Source: Podochytrium sp. JEL0797 (Eukaryota > Chytridiomycota > Chytridiomycetes > Chytridiales > Chytriomycetaceae). From it: a stretch of DNA of 33,382 nucleotides. The notes below the pieces were generated by a model. That model saw only the letters and a list, made by a program, of their open reading frames with translations, made no database searches and was not told the DNA's origin. This document shows, in pieces, positions 21,135 to 30,685 of this stretch (its first letter is position 1; each line of letters opens with the position of its first letter). The DNA lies in assembly GCA_027596195.1 (NCBI GenBank), contig JADGJG010000182.1:1-33382 (forward strand), written 5' to 3'. Position numbers and translations under genes: made by a program.

Positions 21135-22226
21135 ATGAATAGATTCTACGCGACACGAAGGAAACCGACAGCGTTTCAAAAGTTTCTGGAAGCAAAGTTT
21201 CCCCACATGACTGAAATCGGAGTCAATCAAGCATCCTCCTTCACCGCATTAGGAGCAACAGGCTGCACATTAGAAACCTACCCAATGCCCTACCTCTTTT
21301 TCGCCGTGATTCCAATCCTAGCTCTCGGTTTCATCCTGAACGCTCCGCTCGTGTCTGCATTTTGGTTCGGTCAGCGACGCTTCAATAATCTCGATCGAAT
21401 CCTCATGGTTCTTTCGATACTGAGCATGTTCTGGTCCGTTCTCTACATTTTCAAATACGTGTACAGCTATTTTTTCGTGTCGGGGACAGTGAAACGCGTG
21501 ACAGCTGCTTTGTCTGCGATTATTCTGACGCTCGAATTCACAACCAATGTTATTCTTGCGATATCGAGGTGGGCGTTTGTTTGCGATATGGCCTGGGGTG
21601 CGTTTTTTAAGTGGGTGGTTGGAGTGGTGGGCGCCGTGGTTTGTTTCATCAATGTTTGGGTTTTTTCGAATTCGGTAAAGAATTGATTCTCCGGGCAATT
21701 TAAACTAACTTCTTTTCACATTAAACAGGAGAGTTATGACAGCGAAATTCCAGACCAACCATTCGAACGATTCATTTGGATCACAACAATGGGTCTCGGC
21801 TTCGCTGCCTGCCTTTGCCTACTTCCCTTATTCTACACTCTCACATACATCGCATCCAGAAGAAAACTCCAAACCTTCTCAGAACCACACTCCTCCCACC
21901 TCCAGAAAACGCGTCAACTGCTCCTCAACTGCATCATCATGAGCTCGAGTCTCATCCTCTGCTGGACCCCTGCATTCGGATTAGCCATCACGATCGCAAT
22001 GGATTGTGAGAACCCGTTTTGGCTCGCGGTTGTTTCGGATGTTGTGTCCAACTCGGATGTGGTTGTCACGCCCGTGTTGATTTTGCATTTCAGGCCTCTT
22101 GTGAGGTTGGTGTTGTGGGAGTTGGTGTGGGGAAGGAGGAGCGTTTCTGTTGATGTGGATGTGGGTGGAGAGGCGGATGATTGGGAGGATCAGAGGGTTG
22201 AGGAAGTTGAAATGAAACAAGGTTAA
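21135..22226 (+). CDS. Rhodopsin-like (class A-like) seven-helix receptor
   Basis: Two exons, 21135..21674 and 21729..22226, join in phase across a 54-nt intron with an ACTAAC branch site, giving 345 residues. Seven hydrophobic segments lie at about 52-76, 86-108, 123-147, 157-177, 196-221, 244-270 and 276-300. Landmarks fit class A receptors: Asn in helix 1 (GFILNAPLV), AISRW at the end of helix 3 in place of DRY, CWTP in helix 6 (258-261), and NSDVVVTPVLILHFRP at the end of helix 7 in place of NPxxY, followed by an amphipathic helix 8 and an acidic tail. It probably sits in the plasma membrane and signals through a G protein; the ligand is unknown. Helix 7 lacks a clear retinal lysine, so it is unlikely to be an opsin. 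The gene ends 15 bases from the convergent MFS gene. Confidence 0.7.
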
Positions 22227-22241
22227 AAATTATCTCTATTT

Positions 22242-23897
22242 CTATCCCCTCTTAACATCCACCCACCGTTTCCAAACCAACACCCCCGAAAAAATCACAC
22301 TCACACACTGAAACCCAAAAAAGATCAAAAACGATTGTTGGAAGCACTTGCTCCCAACGCATTTCCCTTCCACCGCGTACGCGTCGTAAATCTTGCCGTA
22401 AATGCTTTGGGATATAAAGATTCCGTTGATGGGGATCAAACACATGACGAAAGCAGACGCTGTGCCAAAGTATCGCTTGCCAAAGTATTTCGTGAGGAGG
22501 GGTGGGTACATGACCCAAATTCCTCCAAACGTGAATCCAACGACGGCAGAAGACAGAGAAAGGATTGAGAGGGTGATGCTGGATTCTGGGAGGAGGCCGA
22601 GCATGGCAAACGGAAGGGCGTTGATGATTTGACAGATGAGGTGGAATATGGAGCGGTCAACGTGTTGAAACTTCTGCGTGATGTAGTCGGATGTGAGGCC
22701 CACACTGACGCGACCGATGGCTTGGCAGACGGAGAGGATGAGAAGTTGTTGGGAGACGATTGTGGAATCAAACTGGAGCGAGTTTGCGACGGAGCCAATG
22801 TTGTTGAAGTAGACGATGGCTTGTTGAAAAATGTAGCTGAATACACAGAGGTTAATACACAGTATAGTGTGATTATCGAGTCAAACCAAACCTGAGCGCG
22901 AGCATCCAGAAAATGGGCGACAAGAGGATCTCTTTTGGCGTCAATTCCGTCACGTCAACAACGACTTCCATCGGAGCGATGATTTCAAGCTTTTCGCTAT
23001 CCACTCGTTCTTCCACGAGTGTTTCCATCGAATTGGGATTCACCCCATCAATCGCCTCCGACTCGCCAGTCACTCCACCAGTCACTCCGCCAATCGGTAC
23101 ATGAATCTTCACCAGCGTGAACGCAGCAACAAAGTTGATCACAAACGATGAGACGGCCACAAACAGCAAATATTGCGTGATATCCGACTGCGGAAACAAC
23201 TGCGTGTGAATCTGACTGTACGTGAGAATGGAAAGCGCGTAAAACACGCCCAAGACGCCGGAGACAAAGCCAGAGTACTTTGCGGGGAAGTTGAGGAGGT
23301 TGACTCCGTAGCAGACAACGTAACTATTGTCCCAAGGTTGATATCTTAAATCAGACGAATCGTTTACTGCGGAAACTTACCTTCCAGTTGACCCCAGTCC
23401 CGCAACGAAATAATACGCCGAAATAGCCCCAATCGACGCCAACGCCCCCGTAAACACGCCCGAATAAGCCAAATAAATTCCAGCGAATCCAACGCCAAAC
23501 AACACAGACGACAACACCATCGTCGGCCGAACGCCATAATAGTCCCAACACGGCCCTACAATCAGGTACCCGACAAACAGAGAGGAAGAACCAATGGCAG
23601 ACATGAGGTTGATGTCGGAGGATGTGAAGTTGAATTTGGTTCTGTTGTTGAAACCGGAAGTGTCAAACTTGCTGAGTACTCTCGCGGAAGGATGGGAACT
23701 TACTGCAGTTCATCCGAGAAGGAAGAAAAGGCGTATAAAGCGCCAGCAGTGACAAGTGCGATGCAGGAGATGGCGAAAGTCGACCATCTGGGGACGGGTT
23801 GAGAGTGTCACGAGTTAGAATGAATGCTTGCGCGTGTGTGAACATGATCTTACAGCGTGGCATTAGACTTTGCGTTGGGCAGAGTGATTGCGCTCAT
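22242..23897 (-). CDS. MFS transporter, nodulin-like/MCH1-like (paralogue 1)
   Basis: Five minus-strand exons, 23897..23854, 23787..23704, 23641..23381, 23323..22892 and 22836..22242, with introns of 55-66 nt, join in phase to 471 residues. The order is a short polar start, helix 1 (WSTFAISCIALVTAGALYAF), the TSSDINLMSAIGSSSLFVGY segment, helices with GPCWDYYGVRPTM (an A-type MFS loop with D-x-x-G-x-R), a central acidic cytosolic loop, and a second half with NNIGSVAN, RVSVGLTSDYI and FTFGGIWVMYPPLLTKYFG. This is the nodulin-like / monocarboxylate-transporter-like branch of the MFS, to which yeast MCH1 belongs; the substrate cannot be told from sequence. The start matches the first exon of the tandem paralogue. 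The fourth intron has a weak GTTTGG donor. Confidence 0.8.
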
Positions 23898-24132
23898 TGA
23901 GCGAGGCTTGGGCGAATCTTTTTGGAGGCGTGCTTGGATGGGAGATTTGTGCTAAACAATTTGCCTTCAAATTGATGAAATTTCTAGGCACGCGCGGAGA
24001 GCGGCACGAGCGGTGATCACCATATCTCACATATATTTTTTCCCTTTCTTTTTCTAAATAATATATTTGTGTCATGCCTCACTCATCGATTCCAACTAAA
24101 AAACAATAAAAATGAAATTTCTAATAATCTAT

Positions 24133-25818
24133 CTATGCACGATCCACCCACCGCTTCCACACCAGACCCGCCGAAAACACCACACTCACACACTGGAATC
24201 CAAAAAAGATCAAAAACGAGCTCTGGAAACATGCACCCCCGAGACACACTCGGTCCCCGTTCCCCGTCGCTGCCGCCGCCGCGTCGTAGGTTTTGCCGTA
24301 AATGATTTGCGAGACGAATATTCCGTTGATGGGGATCAGGAACATGAGTAGCCCTGAGGCCGCGCCGAAGGATTTGGTGCCAAAGTAGCTTGTCTGAACT
24401 GGTGCGTTAATATATTGATTGAACCGTGCGACGGGGGAATCGTATTTACCACAAGAGGCGGGTACATAACCCAGATCCCACCAAAAGTAAAACCAATAAT
24501 TGCAGACGATAGTGAAAGCACGGATAGCGTGATTTTGGATTCCGGGAGGAGTCCCAGGAGGGCAAAAGGGACAGCGTTCAGGATTTGGCAGCCGAGATGG
24601 AACGCAGAGCGGTCGATTCGTGGAAACCGGTGCGTGACAAAGTCGGAACCTGGACCGATTGTGATTCGGCCGAGGACTTGGGAGATGGACAGGATGAGGA
24701 GTTGGTTGGAGACAGTGTCGTCTGAGAAGTGGAGCGAGTTTGTGACGGATCCAATGTTGTTGAAGTAGACGACGCCTTGTTGCCAAATGTAACTGGATGG
24801 GAAAACAAGGATAAGTGCGTGTTAATGAGGGAAAGAGGTGGTGCAGCACAATCCGAACCTCAGAGCAAGCAGCCAAAACACAGGCGAAAACAGAATCTCC
24901 TTTGCAGTCGCTTGCTTCACTTCCGGAACACCTTCTACATCCATCCGCATATCCAAACTTCCGGCCTTCTCAACATCATCGCCGTCATTAATGATAGTTT
25001 CGAGGCGCATCTCCGTCGACCCAGAAACCACCGGAGCCACAACTCTCACGATCGTAAACGCAGCCACAAAGTTGATTGCAAACGCCGAGATGGTTACAAA
25101 TAGTAAATAACGCGTGATATCCGGTTGCGGAAACAACTGGGCTTGAATCTGGCTGTACACCATGATCGCGAGGGCGTAGAAAACGCCGAGGACTCCAGAC
25201 ACAAAGCCAGCGTATTGCGGGGAGAAGTTGGCAAGATTGACTCCGTAGCAGACGAGGAAGCTGTTGGAGGTGCGGGGTTAGCGATTGAAGGTGGGTGGGT
25301 GTTGAGTCGTACCAAGCACAGGATCCAAGACCGGCAACGAAATAGTAAGCCGACACTGCCCCGATTGAGGCAAGTCCTCCCGTAAATACACCACAATATG
25401 CAAGATAGATTCCCGCAAATCCTGCTCCAAACAACACCGAAGACAGCAGCATGGTTGGTCGCACGCCGAACCGGTCCCAGAAAGGCCCGACGAGCATGTA
25501 TCCGACAAAGAGAGACGATGTTCCGATGGCCGACATGAGGTTTATATCAGAAGATGTGAAGTGGAACTTCGTTCTGGTGCGGAAGCACGGTCAGCAGGGT
25601 GATTGGGTATCAGAAGAATGTGATAAGGCAAGAGAGCTTACTGCAAGTCTTCGGAGAATGATGCGAACGCGTATAACGAGCCGGCAGTGATAAGAGCGAA
25701 GCAAGAGATGGCGAATGTCGACCATCTGGACCAAAGTGGGGTGAGTTTGAATGGCGGGAGGAACACGAACGGAGGCTTACAGTTGGATGGACGACTTGGA
25801 GAAGGATGCGATGCTCAT
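24133..25818 (-). CDS. MFS transporter, nodulin-like/MCH1-like (paralogue 2)
   Basis: Six minus-strand exons, 25818..25781, 25725..25642, 25573..25313, 25260..24859, 24792..24450 and 24393..24133, join in phase to 462 residues. The first four introns sit at the same positions as in paralogue 1; the fifth (24394..24449, between PPLV and TSYFGTKSFG) is absent there. Landmarks: WSTFAISCFALITAGSLYAF, TSSDINLMSAIGTSSLFVGY, GPFWDRFGVRPTM, a central loop with many acidic residues, YIWQQGVVYFNNIGSV, GPGSDFVTHRF and FTFGGIWVMYPPLV. The D-R-F-G-V-R loop is closer to the MFS consensus than in paralogue 1. Substrate unknown. The fourth intron uses a GTTCGG donor. Confidence 0.8.
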
Positions 25819-26104
25819 GCCAGTGATATGATGCGGTTTTGAAACTGATTGTGGTACTGTGGGTTTGCGAAATCTTGTTTTTAATTTGGTTTTGAGGTGA
25901 AAATTTGTTAAAAATTTCATGCGTATCACTTATGACAAGAAAATCTCATTTCGGGCCAATGCTTTCAGACCCGAATAATACAAGCTGAAATTTAGTTGCA
26001 TTGAAAAGGGAAGGAAAGCAGGCGTCTGAAAATATGCGAGAATCGATTCTCAAACCCCCAGGGCGAAACATCGTAAAATACGTCACTCCTATAACCCCTT
26101 TTTA

Positions 26105-26901
26105 TAACTCCATCGCGAAACTCCACAGAGCACGTTGCACCAGATCAATTACTTAATGTCACCAATCAATCCAACCTATGTTTGAGGCCTGACGAAACCC
26201 CGCCCCAAGTCGCGTCACTTCTCTCGACAGTACAACGTAACAATCACTTGATTGTGAGGTCAAATAAAAAGACAGTCCTGGAGCGTATTGAGGGTTCCAA
26301 GAGAAAGTGTTGTGGGTATCAACAGGACTACGAAGTGTGTGAGGCTCCCAAGACTGGGTGGGAGGGGCCACAGAGGGCGTCGGACTCAGAGGATGTTGTT
26401 GGCTAACGCGAGAGAAACAAGGGTTTGCAGCTGTGCCAGTTCGAAGGGGATCGGACCAGATAGTTGGTTATGGGAAGATTGAGACAGTTCAGAGCTGGTA
26501 GATTAGATATGCTGAGTGGGATTGGCCCGTGGAGGGAGTTGTGGTCCAAGCGGAGGGATTTGAGATTCTTGAGGGTTCCGATTTCCTTCAGGAATTAGAC
26601 CAGTAAGTGAGCAACAATCAAGCTCTGAAAAAACGAGGCTCTTGAGTCCAGTGACAGCGGCTGGGATGGAATTCTGACGCTTCAGGGAGATGCTATTAGG
26701 GTATTTTTGAAGAGCCTGGATGAACACATGATCGGTCTTGTTTGGCTTCGGTGATTTCAATAGATTGATCCTTGCGAACGAGAACGATCCGATACACTTT
26801 TTGAAGGACCGCGAGAGGTCACGGAGGATCCAGACTAGTCTTGGAGGAACCCATGCCAGGAGCAGTTTAGCAAAGTCCGAGGACAGATCCAAAAATTTCA
26901 C
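26105..26901 (-). pseudogene. Decayed F-box-like LRR gene (LRR-7)
   Basis: A 132-codon frame (26901-26503) without a clear ATG start reads FLDLSSDFAKLLLAWVPPRL, RDLSRSFKKCIGSFSFARIN, the subfamily linker KPNKTDHVFIQALQKY and one damaged LRR (DCCSLTGLIP). The rest, down to about 26105, is shattered over several frames but still ends in the family cap (ATCSVEFRDGVI). It is most like LRR-3 and is clearly a pseudogene. Confidence 0.75.
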
Positions 26902-26902
26902 T

Positions 26903-27397
26903 GGAAGCGGAGTTTGTGGACAAGATCATTGATAGGAGCGCGTAAGTAGGATTGCGGCTCATGAGAGGCGAGTTTAATCGATTCAGGGATTACGATAAGG
27001 ATCGTTGGACCTACGATAACGATCGCCACGGAGGGATTTAGGGCGTTGAGGGTAAGCCGCTGATTAAATTGTTTTCGAATGTAGACGGGGAGATTAGAGA
27101 GGCTTGGAAGTACAGCTGATCCGTCACATCCAGATGCGTCGCCGGCGCAATCAGACCCCCGAAGGTTTCGTCGTCGGTGGCATCCGGCAGATTGACCAAG
27201 CGATTCAGGTTGAGTGTGGCGAACGAATCCGTTTCGATGCATCCTTTGAACGCGTGAGACAGCCCGCGGAGGATCCAGACTTGTTGTGGGGGGATCCAAG
27301 TCAGGATCAGTGAGGAGAGGTCCGTGATTTCAGTTGAATTGGAATTTCCGTTCATGAGAGGCGAGCTGAAGCGGGAGAATTGCGAGGGTGGGTCCAT
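26903..27397 (-). pseudogene. Truncated F-box-like LRR gene, head only (LRR-8)
   Basis: From ATG 27397 it reads MDPPSQFSRFSSPL, then EITDLSSLILTWIPPQQVW (missing about four residues of the head), RGLSHAFKGCIETDSFATLN and a linker. A frameshift near 27100 moves the expected NLPVYIRKQFNQRL into another frame, where the sequence runs on to a stop at 26898 with no LRR units. It abuts LRR-7, so the two may be remnants of neighbouring copies fused by deletion. Confidence 0.7.
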
Positions 27398-27701
27398 GGA
27401 ATGTGGTAGAGTTTTTTTATGCCGTTGACCCGGCCACAAATCGGACATTGATTCACACAAATCAAAACACATGAATTCTAGACCAGATAGAAAAATTTAT
27501 GTTTTTCCTTTGTCCTAGTATAAAGAATTAAAGAAAAGAAAATATAATAGAAAAGGGTGGTCGCAAGCATCAATCGGCACCTGCAGATTAAAATAACGCG
27601 CCACCAGGCGCCATCCCCATAACTTTTTTGGACCTGGCATTTTCCAGATCCCGGTATACCTTCAAAAACACACTCTCTACCTCACAGGCTGGCGCACTGC
27701 T
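27398..27701. other. Intergenic between LRR-8 and LRR-9, no gene seen
   Basis: A-rich around 27520-27560, otherwise without recognisable content; it should contain the LRR-8 promoter remnant and the LRR-9 3' end. Confidence 0.5.
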
Positions 27702-28659
27702 CTAAGCTGCCAAATCAATGTCACTCTCTGAATAATAGTCCTCATCAAAATCATAATACCCCTCGTCATCGCCACCAAGCAAATTCTCCAAACCATACTG
27801 ACCACCCCCACCACCTCCGTGAGTATCCTCATCTTTAGACAATTTCAGCACGCCTTCGCGAAATTCAACAGAATACGTTGCACATGGACACCCGCGCAAA
27901 TCCAATATCTCCAACTGATCCAACCCAGACTTCACCAGGCAAATGGGCGTTGTTTCTCAAGTTCAACCATGTGAGTGCCAAAATATTTGCCAGTTGTTGT
28001 TGAGACGCAACGTATTCAAGTTGACGAGATTTCCCCATTGAGGAGGGACTGGTCCAGACAGCATATTATCTCCGAGCGAGAGATACACTAGTTTTTCCAT
28101 GGTTCCAAGAATGGGTGGGAGAGGACCAGACAGCTTGTTGCCGTCCAAGAGTAGAACGATCAGATTTTGAAGCAGCGCAAACTCAACAGGAATAGCCCCG
28201 GAGAGCTTATTGCCTCCCAAATGCAACCCCATCAAATTCCCCGAACGCGAGATGCTGGTCGGAATGGGGCCTTTGAGACGGTTGCCGGACAAATTCAAAT
28301 CTTGGAGAGATTCGAGGTTTTCAATCTCGTCTGGAATTGACCCGGAGAGACCGCACAGCTGAAGAGACAAAGAAACGAGGCGTTTTAGATCGAGGAGCCT
28401 AACTACCCAGATTGAGCGTGGCGAACGAGTCCGTCTCGATGCACCCACGGAAGTACCAGGAGAGTCCGCGGAGGATCCAAGCTTGCTTGGGAGGCATCCA
28501 AGCCAGGATTAAGCGGGCAACATCCGAGGAGAGATCGGAGAGTTGAGGGGAGGCTGAGGTATTAGTTGACGAGGCATTCGATGGATGTTCTGAGATGAAG
28601 CCGGTGGATTGCCGCGAGGAGTGCCAGGATGGTTTCCGCGATTTTTTTACCTTCGCCAC
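27702..28659 (-). pseudogene. F-box-like LRR gene with internal deletions (LRR-9)
   Basis: The head is readable at 28659-28399 (LSDLSSDVARLILAWMPPKQ, RGLSWYFRGCIETDSFATLN) but the frame has no ATG: it begins at a GTG after an upstream stop. The whole linker is deleted with a frameshift. The LRR block continues in a second frame at 28448-27963 (LSGSIPDEIENLESLQDLNL, LSGPLPPILGTMEKLVYLSL, LSGPVPPQWGNLVNLNTLRL). Near 27990 another deletion and shift removes the segment after RLNNN, and the end is in a third frame (DLRGCPCATYSVEFREGVL) with a Gly-rich and Asp/Glu/Tyr-rich tail. Three separate lesions make it a pseudogene. The tail resembles the acidic tail of LRR-5. Confidence 0.8.
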
Positions 28660-28951
28660 ATCACCCCTTCACCCTAGTTTGATTGAGTCGCGTTACTTCT
28701 CTTTTCTGTTTTCTCTTTCAAAATTGTATGTATATCTTGACATAAAGAGGATTTTATTGATCATTCGACCACTCGCGATATAGGTTGTGCAGCAGCTGCT
28801 GCGAATGTGATGCACAAATCATAGTCGAATTGTCATCCACATACGGATTGTAAATCCACAAGTTAATGCAAATCTCTTCATCTCGAAGACCAACCTCCAC
28901 TGAATCTCTACCAGAAAAAAACACCCCTCCACGGCCGCACACTCAAAAGAA

Positions 28952-29805
28952 ATGACCTCCCGCTTCCCGCGACGCTTCAGCAAACTAGACGACGAAGACC
29001 TCCCGCACAACTCGTCGTAGCTACAGAACACGTTCACGTTCGTTCCTGTGAATACGGCCGAAAGTCAATACCTCCAATCCACTATCGGCAAGATTCTCGT
29101 AGCGGGAGTGACGCACGTGCTTGCGAGTCAGTGTGATGACCCTGTGGACGCGTTGGGCAGGTTAGTTTTCTCTCCTCACTTCGTTCTGTGTTCGGGAGAA
29201 TATGAAAACGACGCATTTTGCACACAGATTTCTGCTGAGCTACGACGAGAACAAACGCGCGTTCGAAGCCGAAGAAGCCTCGCGGATGGCAAGTAAACTC
29301 AAAGCCGTTCCTCAGTCCGTTCAGGTGGCGCAACAAGTTGCCAAACAGGAGCAACAGCAAAAGTAAAACAACCCGCTACTAGTTTCGCTTATTTTAAATA
29401 CATTTTTGCGCGCGTATTTTTAGATTCCAAGAAGAAGTCGCGTCTTGGAATTCGGTCCCTGTTGACTTTTCGTCCATTTTTCGAGCACCTCCACCACCAC
29501 CGCCGCCACCCGCCCGCGTACCCAGCACAAACAATCTCTCCTCCACTTCCTCCTCTTCATCTCTCGCCGATGAGACCAACCCTCCATCCGAGTCGACCGA
29601 CGCCACCACTGGGCCCGTTTAAGACGCTCCAGATGCGGTGCAGGCGGAAGAGGTTCACAACCACGAAGAGGTATCCCCCGTTATTGGTGGTGGAGAAGAG
29701 GAAGAAGTTTCCATGAAAGAATTAGAACAAGGCGCGGTTTTGATGGGAGACGAGGAGGAAGCTGGTGTGCAACCCGAACGGACCAATTTTGAAAAATACT
29801 TGTAA
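28952..29805 (+). CDS. Dpy-30-motif protein with acidic C-terminus; two in-frame stop codons
   Basis: From ATG 28952 (MTSRFPRRFSKLDDEDLPHN) the frame meets TAG at 29018-29020, then runs on through a Dpy-30 motif (QYLQSTIGKILVAGVTHVLA, DDPVDALGRFLLSYDENK). Introns 29161..29227 (67 nt) and 29363..29423 (61 nt) join in phase; without them the frame breaks. The third exon is Pro- and Ser-rich (RAPPPPPPPPARVPST), meets TAA at 29620-29622, and continues in frame for 60 acidic codons (EEVSMKELEQGAVLMGDEEE) to TAA at 29803. Dpy-30 motifs are dimeric docking modules in histone-methylase complexes and in flagellar/adenylate-kinase proteins; either would suit a zoosporic fungus. The second stop could be bypassed by a weak intron (about 29517-29646, GTACCC..GTGCAG). 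The first has no splice solution I could find. It may be a young pseudogene or a readthrough gene. Confidence 0.55.
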
Positions 29806-30685
29806 AAAGGTGGTAAAAAGGTTCAAAGGGGGAAATGACGGTTTTCTGCGAACTGAAAATCCCCTCTGTTTTATAAATCTTTGAGTATACCACGTGCTTT
29901 GACACTCACCCACCTCTACTTTCGCCGCGTCTATCAACTAGCGCAAACCCTACCTCCTATTCACCACCAGACCTCATCATCTCCAACTACTGCCCCGACA
30001 AAACCATCGGACGGAAAAGTGAAGCTCATCATCCACGTCACGACTTTGTAAAATCCCAAATCAAAATCCTCCAAACTTAAGTCAGCCCGCTTTACAACGC
30101 GAAATGAGGTTCCTCGGTCTTATTATGGCGCAATTTGACCCTAACCCTCACTTTGACTTTGTCAACAAAACGTGTCATTTCCACTTGCCGAAGCGCAATT
30201 TTTTTAATCAATGACAACAAGAGAGAGAGCGAGAGTGAGAAGCGGAATGAACTGATTTGAAAAGAGAAGGATGGCGAAAGGAAACATCCCTTATCTTTTG
30301 AGTGGGTCGTGAGGAGTAAGCGAACGCGTAAGAAGGAATAAGCGATGCGAAACCTTTTGATCTCCTTCCCCTTCCCCGTAAATAAAACAGTAAAAAGTTG
30401 TACTTTTTGTGCTCCCCGATTTTCGCCGCCCCGAGTTGAGAACGAAGGGGCCTAAAAATTGCCGTTTTTCATATCTTTGCACATCTCCACTTGGGGGAAG
30501 AACTCTCACCACGAGCCCTTCCGCCTCTTTGCCATCGCACCCGAGGAACCCGCTTGTTCTCTGTCTGCTTCTTGTCTCTTGTTGTTCTTGTCCCTGCCTT
30601 CCCATAGCACCGAGTGCATTCGTGTATTCCCAGTTCACCTGTTCCATCCCCTTCTCTTACGCATTCACTGCTTCTCTCTCCTGCA
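29806..30685. other. Intergenic region upstream of the GATA factor
   Basis: A frame open from 29877 to TAA 30078 (67 codons, no ATG) covers part of it; I cannot support it as a gene. The rest holds a GA-rich stretch (30217-30245), a T-rich block and a long pyrimidine-rich leader (about 30480-30680) that probably serves as promoter and 5' untranslated region of the GATA gene. Confidence 0.5.

Noticed and set aside
28952..29020. A 13-nt intron (GTCGTAGCTACAG) removing the TAG in the Dpy-30 gene
   Set aside because: Far below the size any spliceosome is known to process in fungi, with no room for a branch site.
2030..29622. Genome-wide reassignment of UAA/UAG to glutamine
   Set aside because: The cyclin, receptor, MFS and LRR-4 genes end with TAA or TAG exactly where their families or paralogues end, and the cyclin stop is followed directly by AATAAA.
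29877..30080. Open frame of 67 codons between the Dpy-30 and GATA genes
   Set aside because: No ATG, no clear splice acceptor at its start and no recognisable content.
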